A DNA stretch of 64,000 nt from NCBI RefSeq assembly GCF_004011505.1, contig NZ_SAUN01000001.1, positions 8,087,501-8,151,500 of the forward strand, in the 5' to 3' direction. This stretch comes from Nonomuraea polychroma (GTDB taxonomy: Bacteria; Actinomycetota; Actinomycetes; Streptosporangiales; Streptosporangiaceae). Both the position numbers and the translations under genes were made by a program. Shown here in pieces: positions 47,565 to 55,651 of this stretch. Position 1 is the stretch's first letter. Each line of letters starts with the position of its first letter. The notes under the pieces are model-generated. The model had not been told where the DNA came from, did no database searches, and was given only the letters and a program-made list of their open reading frames with translations.

Positions 47565-48407
47565 TCAGGGGCGGTGCTCGGCGATGCGGGCGAAGGCGGT
47601 GATGTCGAGCTGTTCGCCGCGGGCCGATGGGTCCACGCCGGCCGCCCTGAGGACGTTCTCCGCCTCGGCCGGACTGCCCGCCCACGACGCCAAAGCCGCG
47701 CGCAGGGTCTTGCGGCGCTGGGCGAACGCGGCATCGATCACGGAGAAGACCTCCTCGCGCGAAGCCGTCGTGGCAGGCGGTTCGCGGCGAATGAGGGAGA
47801 CGAGGCCCGAGTCGACGTTGGGGACGGGCCAGAAGACGGTACGGCCGACGGGGCCGGCCCGGCGTACGTCCGCGTACCAGGCGGCCTTGACCGACGGCAC
47901 CCCGTACACCTTGGATCCCGGTCCGGCGGCGAGGCGGTCGGCCACCTCGGACTGCACCATCACCAGGCCCTTGCGCAGGGACGGGAGCACCTCCAGGAGA
48001 TGGAGCACCACGGGGACGGCCACGTTGTACGGGAGGTTGGCGACCAGGGCCGTGGGGACGTGACCGGCCAGGTCGTCAGGCGAGATCTTCATGGCGTCGG
48101 CGTTGACGACCGTGAGATTGTCGGACGGGCCGCGGTCGGCGACCGTGATGGGGAGTTGGGTGGCGAGGACCGGGTCGATCTCGACGGCCACCACGTGCGC
48201 GGCCGACGGCAGCAGGGCAAGGGTGAGCGAGCCGAGCCCCGGCCCGACCTCGATGACCACGTCGTCCGGTGACAATTCGGCAACACGGACGATGCGCCGG
48301 ACCGTTCCGGCGTCGATCACGAAGTTCTGGCCTAGCTTTTTTGTGGGACGAAGATCTAGCTTGTTCGCCAAAATACGTATTTCTGCAGGGCCCAACAGCC
48401 TCATCAT
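47565..48407 (-). CDS. rsmA: 16S rRNA dimethyladenosine transferase RsmA (KsgA)
   Basis: The product is 280 aa from ATG 48407 (a second ATG follows at 48404); the frame is open to 48731 in the kinase region and not used. RsmA dimethylates two adenosines near the 3' end of 16S rRNA. Motifs are LDLRPTKKLGQNFVIDAGTV, VVIEVGPGLGSLTLALLPSA (SAM motif I), VVAVEIDPVLATQLP, and the catalytic ALVANLPYNVAVPVVLHLL (NLPY). FWPVPNVDSGLVSLIRRE and FAQRRKTLRAAL are C-terminal signatures. GGGAGA lies nine bases upstream. In this group rsmA usually lies between rpfB and ispE; here other genes separate it from both. Confidence 0.96.
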   Translation of the reverse strand: MMRLLGPAEIRILANKLDLRPTKKLGQNFVIDAGTVRRIVRVAELSPDDVVIEVGPGLGSLTLALLPSAAHVVAVEIDPVLATQLPITVADRGPSDNLTVVNADAMKISPDDLAGHVPTALVANLPYNVAVPVVLHLLEVLPSLRKGLVMVQSEVADRLAAGPGSKVYGVPSVKAAWYADVRRAGPVGRTVFWPVPNVDSGLVSLIRREPPATTASREEVFSVIDAAFAQRRKTLRAALASWAGSPAEAENVLRAAGVDPSARGEQLDITAFARIAEHRP

Positions 48408-48471
48408 CCAATCAGTCTCCCGCATCGAAGAACCTGCGATGGCGGATGGGGAGACCAAAGGAGAGGATGGC

Positions 48472-50364
48472 GTGGAACAGGAAGGGACGTCCCTCATGGA
48501 GCCAACGGGCGCCGCGCCGCTCCGCCCGACGGACTTGCGGGAGATCGGGCCGTACCGCCTGCTGGGGCGGCTCGGCGAAGGCGGCATGGGGACTGTCTTC
48601 CTCGCACGTGCGCCGACGGGGCGCTTTGTCGCGCTCAAGGTCGTGAAGGCGGAGTTCGCCAACCAGGAGGGGTTCGCGGCCAGGTTCCATGGGGAGGTCG
48701 AGAACGCTCGCCGGGTGGCGTCGTTCTGCACCGCTCAGGTGCTGGACAACGGCAACACCGGCGACGGCCGGCCGTACATGGTGACCGAGTACATCGCGGG
48801 CACCCCGCTGTCCGATCAGATCGCGAAATATGGGGCTCTGGACCCGGGACCGCTCCATGGCGTCGCGCTGGGGGTCGCGGCGGCGCTGGCCGCGATCCAC
48901 GTGGCGGGTCTGGTGCACCGGGATCTCAAACCCGCCAACGTGATTCTCTCGCTGTCGGGGCCGCGGGTGATCGACTTCGGCATCGCCAGGGCGCTCGACA
49001 GGGAGACGGGGTTCACGCTTTCCGGTGAGTTACTGGGCAGTCCAGGGTGGTGGGCGCCCGAGCAGGTACGCGGGGAGATGGTCAGCCCGGCGGCCGACAT
49101 CTTCGCATGGGGCTGTCTGGTGGCGTACGCGGGCAACGGGCGGCATCCGTTCGGGCGCGGTGACCCCATCACGATGGCCCACCGTGTGCTGAACACCTCC
49201 CCGGAGCTGGGTGCGCTGCCCGCGCCGCTGAACGAGCTGGCACGACAGGCCACCTCGATGGATCCCGCCTCGCGTCCGACCGCGCAGGATCTGCTGATCG
49301 CGCTGGTGGGAGGCAATACGCCGCCGCCGTCGGTCAATCCGCCGACCCTGGTCGCGACCGAGATGCTCAGCGACTGGCAGCCGCCGCAGAACGTGGTGAA
49401 CGAGCCTGACGTCACGGCGACGTTCACGACTCCGCCGCCGAGCGACACCATGGGGAAGTCGGCGCAGCCCAGCGGGCCCGACGTCGCCCCTGGCGCGGTC
49501 GGCGGGCCAGGTGTGGCAGTGCCCGGCGGGCCGCCGCCCGGTGCGGCGCCCGGTGCGGCGCGGCCGGATGCGGCGTCGTTCGAGGAGTTGGCGCGCAGGG
49601 AGGAGCAAGCGGCCAAGGAGGAGCTGGCCCGCTGGCCCGCCCAGGGTCGAGCCCAGAATGGAGCGCCCGGCCAGCAGCCGGGGGCGCACGGGCGAGGGGC
49701 GCAGGCGGCGGCGTCGCAGCCCAGACCGCAGGAGCCGCGGGGGTCGTTGCCCGGGCGACCGGCCACCGATACCCAGCCGGGCGACCGGTCGACCCGCATC
49801 ACGCCGGAGCTGCTCCCGAGCGAGCCGGACACCCTGGGAGGCACGAGGACCTCGGGCACCCGGTGGCTCATCGCCGCCGCGGCGGCCGTGCTGGCCATCG
49901 TCGTCACCGTGGCCGTCCTGATCGTCACATCCGGCCGGAACACGGTCACCACCGCCGGCAACCCGTCCCAGGGCGCCACGGCGACGGCGAGCCCCAACGA
50001 CGTGGGCCGGAGGTTCCCGCTGGGGGACAACTTCGACGACCCGATCGCGATCGTGGCGGCCGCACCTGAGTGCGGCCTGAAGGAGTACGAGGGCAAGACC
50101 GCGACGCAGGGCCAGCTCTGCGTGATCCGCTGGACGATGCTCAACCCGGGCGGCGAGCGCAAGGTGCTGATCCAGCCCGTGGTCACCATGGTCGACGACC
50201 GCGGCGGCGAGCACGACCCTGCCGCCGTCACGCTGCCCCCGGCCCTCCTGCCGGGCGCCCGCGTGGACAGCGCCTTCGTGTTCGACCTGGCCAATTACCG
50301 CAAGCCCGTGAAGCTGACGGCGACCATGCTCGAGAACGGCAAGCAGATCGAGGTGGCGCTGTGA
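48472..50364 (+). CDS. Membrane Ser/Thr protein kinase with extracellular C-terminal domain
   Basis: The product is 630 aa from GTG 48472, chosen because AAGGAGAGG lies five bases before it; ATG 48439 or 48496 are alternatives. The kinase domain (about residues 25-290) has YRLLGRLGEGGMGTVFLARA, the ATP lysine in FVALKVVKAEF, VHRDLKPANVILS (catalytic loop), VIDFGIARAL (DFG) and GWWAPEQVRGEM. A Pro/Ala/Gly-rich cytosolic linker follows to about residue 460, then one membrane span (WLIAAAAAVLAIVVTVAVLI). The outer domain of about 130 residues has two cysteines (PECGLKEYEG; LCVIRW) and beta-rich character. It has no PASTA repeats. It overlaps the FG-GAP gene (GTGA), so both likely act in one signalling unit. 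Confidence 0.92.
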   Translation: MEQEGTSLMEPTGAAPLRPTDLREIGPYRLLGRLGEGGMGTVFLARAPTGRFVALKVVKAEFANQEGFAARFHGEVENARRVASFCTAQVLDNGNTGDGRPYMVTEYIAGTPLSDQIAKYGALDPGPLHGVALGVAAALAAIHVAGLVHRDLKPANVILSLSGPRVIDFGIARALDRETGFTLSGELLGSPGWWAPEQVRGEMVSPAADIFAWGCLVAYAGNGRHPFGRGDPITMAHRVLNTSPELGALPAPLNELARQATSMDPASRPTAQDLLIALVGGNTPPPSVNPPTLVATEMLSDWQPPQNVVNEPDVTATFTTPPPSDTMGKSAQPSGPDVAPGAVGGPGVAVPGGPPPGAAPGAARPDAASFEELARREEQAAKEELARWPAQGRAQNGAPGQQPGAHGRGAQAAASQPRPQEPRGSLPGRPATDTQPGDRSTRITPELLPSEPDTLGGTRTSGTRWLIAAAAAVLAIVVTVAVLIVTSGRNTVTTAGNPSQGATATASPNDVGRRFPLGDNFDDPIAIVAAAPECGLKEYEGKTATQGQLCVIRWTMLNPGGERKVLIQPVVTMVDDRGGEHDPAAVTLPPALLPGARVDSAFVFDLANYRKPVKLTATMLENGKQIEVAL

Positions 50365-51563
50365 GGTTCCGGGAGGCGCTCATTGCGCTGGTGCTCGCGG
50401 TCGGCTTGACGCCGGCCACCGCCGCCGCTCCGGCCGCCGCGGCTGCCTGCGCCGGGGCCGCCGATTTCGACGGTGACGGCGTCGACGACGTGGTGGTGGG
50501 TGACCCGTTCGCGGACGAGCAGAAGGGTGCCGTGCACGTCGTGTCCGGCGGCAAGGTCGTCCCGGTCGCCGTGCCCGGCCTGATCAGGGGCGACGCCTTC
50601 GGCTGGGCGGTACGCCTGGCCAAGGTCGACGGCGACGCGTGCGCCGACGTGGTGGTCGGCGTCCCGTACGCGGACGTGGACGGCGTCGAGGACGCCGGGG
50701 CCGCGTACGTGGTCTACGGCGGCGGCGCAAAGCCTCCGCAGCGCCTGACGGCCGCGCAGCCGCAGCGGTTCGCGCACTTCGGCTGGTCGCTGGCGGCCCG
50801 AGGCGACCTGGTGGCCATCGGCGCACCGTACGAGGACGAGGGACGGCTCATCGACGTGGGCGCGATCTATGTGCGCAGGGGCCCGGGCGAGCTGCGCAGG
50901 ATCAGCCAGGAGAGCGTCGACGTGCGCGGCAACAGCGAGGTGGGCGACCAGTTCGGCTGGTCGATGGCGTTCGGGCCGAAGAACGCGCTGCTCGTCGGCG
51001 TGCCGTACGAGAACGACGACGGCGCGGGCCGTCAGATCGAGGCGGGCAAGATCGACTCGGGCTCGGCCGTGTTCATCGACGACGTGTTCGCACCCCAGAT
51101 CACCAGCCTGAAGCTGGACTCGCCGACCAACGCCTCCGGTGACAGGTACGGCTACGCGGTGGCGTACTCCGAAGGCTCCGGCTACGCGATCAGCTCCCCT
51201 GGACCCGGCTCCGTGCAACTGCTCGATCCCGCCAGGAAGCCCATCAGGACGGTGACGCAGGGTGGCAGGCAGGCGTTCGGGTTCTCGCTGGCCGCCTCGG
51301 CGGATGGCCGGCTGGCCATCGGCGCCCCGTACGGCGGCGGCGTGCGCATCGTGTCGTGGAAGGGCACCGCCGAGGACCGGAAGCTGCAGACCGGCGACGG
51401 GTTGTTCGGCTGGTCGGTGGCCTTCAGCGGCAACAAGCTGTTCGTGGGACAGCCGGACGCGCAACCGTACGGGAAGGTCGCGGTGGCCGGGCGGAACGCC
51501 GAGAGCCTTGAGCCGCTCCAGCCGCAGAGGGGGGCCGACTTCGGGGTGAGCGTGGCGGGGTAG
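50361..51563 (+). CDS. Secreted FG-GAP (integrin alpha-like) repeat protein
   Basis: The product is 400 aa from GTG 50361. A signal peptide (FREALIALVLAVGLTPATAA) precedes about six FG-GAP blades of a beta-propeller. Repeats are recognisable by FGWAV/FGWSL/FGWSM/FGFSL/FGWSV followed by gap segments such as VVVGVPYADVDGVEDAG, VAIGAPYEDEG, LLVGVPYENDDG and LAIGAPYGGG. The first unit has a calcium-type loop DFDGDGVDDVVVG. The fold usually binds ligands or matrix outside the cell. The start codon overlaps the stop of the kinase gene, so a sensor partner role is plausible, but the ligand is unknown. Confidence 0.9.
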   Translation: MRFREALIALVLAVGLTPATAAAPAAAAACAGAADFDGDGVDDVVVGDPFADEQKGAVHVVSGGKVVPVAVPGLIRGDAFGWAVRLAKVDGDACADVVVGVPYADVDGVEDAGAAYVVYGGGAKPPQRLTAAQPQRFAHFGWSLAARGDLVAIGAPYEDEGRLIDVGAIYVRRGPGELRRISQESVDVRGNSEVGDQFGWSMAFGPKNALLVGVPYENDDGAGRQIEAGKIDSGSAVFIDDVFAPQITSLKLDSPTNASGDRYGYAVAYSEGSGYAISSPGPGSVQLLDPARKPIRTVTQGGRQAFGFSLAASADGRLAIGAPYGGGVRIVSWKGTAEDRKLQTGDGLFGWSVAFSGNKLFVGQPDAQPYGKVAVAGRNAESLEPLQPQRGADFGVSVAG

Positions 51564-51568
51564 CGGCG

Positions 51569-52477
51569 TCAGGTGAGCAGGCGGTCGCCGCAGCTCGGCC
51601 ATGGCCCCCGCCATTTGCCCTCCACCTGCTGATAGAGAAGCTGGGCCCGGTAGGTCTGCTCCTCCACCGGCCAGGCGGTCGGCAGGCCCATGCCGTCGAC
51701 CGCCTTCCACACGGGCAGGCTGAACTGGTACATGCCGTAGTACGGCCCGTCCGGGTTGTAGGCGAGTGGGTCACCGCCCGACAGACATGTGGCCAGCGCC
51801 GCCCAGTTCAGCCTCAGGACGTCCGGCTGGATCGGCGTGGTTCGGAGCGGGGTGACCGTGATGACCGTGCCGTCCTTGGGGAAGCTGCCGAGCGGCGGGC
51901 TCACCGCGTAACCGTCGTTCGGGGTGATGCGATTCCTGCGGAGCACCTCGCGTACCGTGCGGGCGGTGGTGCTGGAGGCGACGCGGGTGGCGCCGGCGAC
52001 CACGTACACCTTGCGCCTGGTGTAGACGGTCAGCGACATCCCCGACAGCGGCACCGCCTCGTCGCGGGGCGCGGAGATCTTGCCGGCCGCCGGGGAGATG
52101 TCGAGCTCGGCGAGCGCGTCGCCGACGTTCGTGCTGGTGACCAGGTGTTTGGTGGTGCGGCCGTCCAGGGTCAGAACCAGGGGGCGGGCGCGGCGCACCT
52201 CGATCCTGGATCCGTCGGCGACCTCGTCCTCCGTGCCAGGGCGTACGACGTCGCCGGAGCTCAGCTGGACGCCGGCCTCGTCGAGCACGTCGCGGACGGA
52301 GCCGGCGAAGCCGCGGACCGCCATCGGCCGCCCGTCGACGACCACGGTCACGTCCTTGGCCAGGTACGACACCGCCACGAGGGTCCCCACGGCCAGGGCG
52401 CCCGCCAGGCACACCACCGGCGTCCACGGGGAACGCCACGGGATCGGCGGACGTGGCGCACGCCTCCTGCCTCGCAC
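51569..52477 (-). CDS. RpfB-like protein lacking the catalytic glutamate
   Basis: The product is 302 aa from GTG 52477 with GGAGG upstream. After an N-terminal basic tail and one membrane anchor (about residues 20-40) come three DUF348-like units starting at VTVVVDGRPMAVRGFAGSVR, LVLTLDGRTTKHLVTSTNVG and VYVVAGATRVASSTTARTVR. The C-terminal Rpf/lysozyme-like domain begins at LNWAALATCLSGGDPLAYNP and includes YYGMYQFSLPVWKAV and a final WPSCGDRLL. In active Rpf proteins the segment reads WxxxAxCExGGxW with Glu as the catalytic acid; here it is Leu232 (CTG). The two cysteines remain. No G5 domain is seen. It is downstream of tatD and metG as in the usual metG-tatD-rpfB-rsmA order. Confidence 0.85.
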   Translation of the reverse strand: MRGRRRAPRPPIPWRSPWTPVVCLAGALAVGTLVAVSYLAKDVTVVVDGRPMAVRGFAGSVRDVLDEAGVQLSSGDVVRPGTEDEVADGSRIEVRRARPLVLTLDGRTTKHLVTSTNVGDALAELDISPAAGKISAPRDEAVPLSGMSLTVYTRRKVYVVAGATRVASSTTARTVREVLRRNRITPNDGYAVSPPLGSFPKDGTVITVTPLRTTPIQPDVLRLNWAALATCLSGGDPLAYNPDGPYYGMYQFSLPVWKAVDGMGLPTAWPVEEQTYRAQLLYQQVEGKWRGPWPSCGDRLLT

Positions 52478-52555
52478 GGACCACCTCCGATAAGTGACCG
52501 CCCGAACGCTAACCGTGACCGTACGCCGGCATCCGCGGTTTCACCGAAACATGGG

Positions 52556-53419
52556 TCACCACGCGCCGAAGACCGTGACTCCGTTGGCGTTGATCGCCTC
52601 GCACAACCGATCCGGATGGATTCCTTTGACCTCGGCGAGGCAGCGGAGGGTGAGGGGGATGAGGTAGGGGGCGTTGGGCTTGCCGCGGTGCGGGACCGGC
52701 GGCAGGTAGGGCGCGTCGGTCTCGACCAGCATGAGCTCCAGGGGCGCCGTGGCGGCGGCCTCGCGGAGGTAGGCGGCGTTCTTGTAGGTGACCGGCCCGG
52801 AGAACGACATGAAATATCCGGCTTCGACGCACTTTTTCGCCATTTCGGCGTCGCCGGAGAAGCTGTGGAACACCACCTTGTCCGGCGCGCCCTCCTCGGC
52901 CAGCACCTTCAGCACGTCGTCGTGCGCGTCCCGGTCGTGGATGACCAGGGCCTTGCCGGTGCGCTTGGCGATCTCGATGTGCGCGCGGAAACTGGCGTGC
53001 TGGTCGTCCTTGCTCGCCCAGTCGCGGTAGTAGTCGAGCCCGGTCTCCCCCACCGCCCTGACCTCGGGCCGCCCGGCCAGCGCCTCGATCTCGGCCAGCA
53101 CCTCGGGGGTCGCCTCGTGCGCCTCGTTCGGGTGGATCGCCACCCCCGCGTAGACGCCTTCCTGGGCGGCCGCCGTCTCCGCGTTCCACCGGGAGGACTT
53201 CAGGTCGTAGCCGATCGTCACGAGCCTGGTCACGCCGACCGCCCTGGCGTCCTCCAGGATGCTCCGCACGGTGGCCGCGGCCGCCTGAGCGGCCTGCGCC
53301 ACCGGGTCGACCGACGAGGCCTGCCGGTCGCCGACCATGACGTCGAGATGGCAGTGGCTGTCGAACACAGGTGCCGCGAGCGGCTCAGGGGCAGCGGGAA
53401 GCTTGCTCACGTGGGTCAC
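52556..53419 (-). CDS. tatD: TatD-family metal-dependent deoxyribonuclease
   Basis: The product is 287 aa. TatD enzymes are 3'-5' exonucleases or quality-control hydrolases with an amidohydrolase barrel. Metal ligands are seen in VFDSHCHLDVMVG (HxH, about residues 21-23), AVGETGLDYYRDWA (Glu, about 131), KALVIHDRDAHDDVL (His) and VVFHSFSGDAEMAKKC (His), with LMLVETDAPYLPPVPHRGKP (Asp) near the end. GTG 53419 overlaps the metG stop (GTGA). The metG-tatD arrangement is conserved in many bacteria. The 78-base gap to the Rpf-like gene shows no clear terminator. Confidence 0.95.
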   Translation of the reverse strand: MTHVSKLPAAPEPLAAPVFDSHCHLDVMVGDRQASSVDPVAQAAQAAAATVRSILEDARAVGVTRLVTIGYDLKSSRWNAETAAAQEGVYAGVAIHPNEAHEATPEVLAEIEALAGRPEVRAVGETGLDYYRDWASKDDQHASFRAHIEIAKRTGKALVIHDRDAHDDVLKVLAEEGAPDKVVFHSFSGDAEMAKKCVEAGYFMSFSGPVTYKNAAYLREAAATAPLELMLVETDAPYLPPVPHRGKPNAPYLIPLTLRCLAEVKGIHPDRLCEAINANGVTVFGAW

Positions 53420-55197
53420 TCGGCCAGCCGGGCCAGTTCCTCGTCCACGACCTTCGGGTCGAGCTTCTTGAACAGCGGCACGGGCGGCGCGAGCTGCGTG
53501 CCCGGCTTGATCGGCCGGTGCTCCCAGCGGGCCGCGCCGTCGTACTCGCCGGTGATCACCGGGTACGGCTCGCCGCCGTCCTCGTCGACCTCGTGGATCT
53601 CCGGCATGCCCGACCAGACGCCCTCGCCGCCGAGCATGGCGAAGACCTTGTTGGAGGAGTTGGGCAGGAACGGCGTGAGCAGCGTCTTGGCGTCATCGAC
53701 CACCTGAAGCGCGACGTGCAGGATCGACTTCTGCCGCTCCGGGTCCTCCTTGAGCTTCCACGGCTCCTGGTCGGCCAGGTATTTGTTGGCCTCGCGGACC
53801 ACGTCGAACGCCTCGGTGATCGCGTTCTTGAACCTGGACCTGTTGAGCTCCGCGCCCACCGGGCCGAACGCGTTGCGTGAGCGCTCCAGCAGCGCCCGGT
53901 CGGCGTCGGTCAGGTCGCCCGCCTCGGGCACGGCGCCGAAGTTCTTCGCCGCCATCGAGATCGACCGGTTGACCAGGTTGCCCCAGGCCGCGACGAGCTC
54001 GCCGTTGTTGCGGTTGACGAACTCCTGCCAGGTGAAGTCGGTGTCCTGGTTTTCCGGCCCGGCGACCGCGATGTAGTAACGCAGCGCGTCGGCGTCGTAG
54101 CGCGCGAGGAAGTCGCGGACGTAGATGACGATCTGGCGGGAGGAGGAGAACTTCCTGCCCTCCATCGTCAGGAACTCGCTGGAGACCACCTCGGACGGCA
54201 CGTTGAGCCCGCCGAGCGAGCCCGGCGAGCCGTCGCGGGCGCCCTGCCCGCTGTAGCCGAACAACATCGCCGGCCAGATCTCGGCGTGGAAGACGATGTT
54301 GTCCTTGCCCATGAAGTAGTAACTGCGGGCGTCCGGATTCTGCCACCACTGGCGCCAGGCGTCGGGGTCGCCGGAGCGCCTGGCCCACTCGATGGAGGCC
54401 GACAGGTAGCCGATGACCGCGTCGAACCACACGTAGAGCCGCTTGTTGGGCTGGTCGCGCCAGCCGTCGAGCGGGATCGGCACGCCCCAGTCGAGGTCAC
54501 GGCTGATCGCCCGCGGCTGCAGGTCGCCGAGCAGGTTGAGGGCGAACTTCAGCACGTTGGGCCGCCACTCGCCCTGCTTGGACTGCAGGTAGGTGCCGAG
54601 CACCTCGGCGAAGGCGGGCAGGTCGAGCATGAAGTGCTCGGTCTCGACGAACGTCGGCGTCTCGCCGTTGATGCGGCTCTTCGGGTTGATCAGCTGGATC
54701 GGGTCCAGCTGATTGCCGCAGTTGTCGCACTGGTCGCCGCGCGCGCCGTCGTAACCGCAGATGGGGCAGGTGCCCTCGATGTAGCGGTCGGGCAGCGTGC
54801 GGCCGGTCGAGGGCGAGATCGCGCCCATCGTGGTCTTCGGGAAGATGTAGCCGTTGTCGTAGAGACCCTTGAAGATCTGCTGCGTGACGGCGTAGTGGTT
54901 CTTCGTGGTGGTCCTGGTGAACAGGTCGTAGGACAGCCCCAGGCCGGTGAGGTCCTCGGCGATGACCCGGTTGTAGCGGTCGGCCAGCTCCTTGGCGCTG
55001 ACGCCTTCCTTGTCGGCCTGCACCTGGATGGGCGTGCCGTGCTCGTCGGTGCCGGAGACCATCAGCACCTTGTTGCCCGCCATCCGCTGGTAGCGGCTGA
55101 AGACGTCGGACGGCACGCCGAACCCGGAAACGTGCCCGATGTGACGGGGGCCGTTGGCATACGGCCACGCAACGGCGGTCAAAATGTGCTGCGACAT
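53416..55197 (-). CDS. metG: Methionyl-tRNA synthetase
   Basis: The product is 593 aa, a class I synthetase without the C-terminal dimerisation domain. The HIGH-type motif is in AWPYANGPRHIGHVSGFGVP (about residues 8-27) and the KMSKS equivalent is EGRKFSSSR (about 352-360). The zinc knuckle is CPICGYDGARGDQCDNCGN with four cysteines (about 144-162). YVWFDAVIGYLSASIEWA and NRNNGELVAAWGNLVNR complete the signatures. ATG 55197 follows a region with an AT-rich leader. It begins the metG-tatD unit; upstream is a repeat-containing gap of 454 bases. Confidence 0.97.
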   Translation of the reverse strand: MSQHILTAVAWPYANGPRHIGHVSGFGVPSDVFSRYQRMAGNKVLMVSGTDEHGTPIQVQADKEGVSAKELADRYNRVIAEDLTGLGLSYDLFTRTTTKNHYAVTQQIFKGLYDNGYIFPKTTMGAISPSTGRTLPDRYIEGTCPICGYDGARGDQCDNCGNQLDPIQLINPKSRINGETPTFVETEHFMLDLPAFAEVLGTYLQSKQGEWRPNVLKFALNLLGDLQPRAISRDLDWGVPIPLDGWRDQPNKRLYVWFDAVIGYLSASIEWARRSGDPDAWRQWWQNPDARSYYFMGKDNIVFHAEIWPAMLFGYSGQGARDGSPGSLGGLNVPSEVVSSEFLTMEGRKFSSSRQIVIYVRDFLARYDADALRYYIAVAGPENQDTDFTWQEFVNRNNGELVAAWGNLVNRSISMAAKNFGAVPEAGDLTDADRALLERSRNAFGPVGAELNRSRFKNAITEAFDVVREANKYLADQEPWKLKEDPERQKSILHVALQVVDDAKTLLTPFLPNSSNKVFAMLGGEGVWSGMPEIHEVDEDGGEPYPVITGEYDGAARWEHRPIKPGTQLAPPVPLFKKLDPKVVDEELARLAE

Positions 55198-55651
55198 GGT
55201 CTTAGCCTAAGGGACTCAAAGTTCATCATTGTTTACGCGGTGCCGTGGCTTGCCACCCGCCGCACTTCGGCTGATGGCCCTCCAGGGGAACGGCCTCTGA
55301 CCCTTCACCGGTGGCCCGCCGTTACGCGAGCCCACGTTAACCGACTCCGTGGTCCCAGTGGGCCCGATACGCACACGACCGGTTCACCGGGCGCCGCGTC
55401 GGCGGGACGTCGTGCGGTGGAGACCGGCGCGATGCCACGGCGGCCAGGGTGAGCCATGGAAGCCGGTCAACAGGGCGCGTCGTTACGGTGGTGCGCCACT
55501 GACCGGTCAGAGGCCGTTTCCCTGGACAGACGCGAGCCAGAGACGGCGGATGGCCGGCCATGGCAGCGCGTAAAGGATGGTTGACGCCTTTGATCTTCCT
55601 CGCGAGATCCCGGCGGCGACTGGCCGGGCCACGGCACCGCGTAAAAGATTG
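55198..55651. repeat. Intergenic region with long inverted repeat and duplicated gene end
   Basis: No gene is seen here. Arms of 21 bases at 55281-55301 (TCCAGGGGAACGGCCTCTGA+C) and 55506-55526 are inverted copies with one mismatch, 204 bases apart; between them the two halves keep patchy inverse similarity (for example CCGTTACG near 55319 against CGTTACGG near 55473). At 55557-55611 a segment with GCGCGTAAAGGATGGTTG resembles 55627-55680, which contains the end of the GT2 gene, so that gene's 3' end seems duplicated. The metG promoter should be at the 55198 end. The whole could fold into a large cruciform or RNA stem. Confidence 0.75.
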
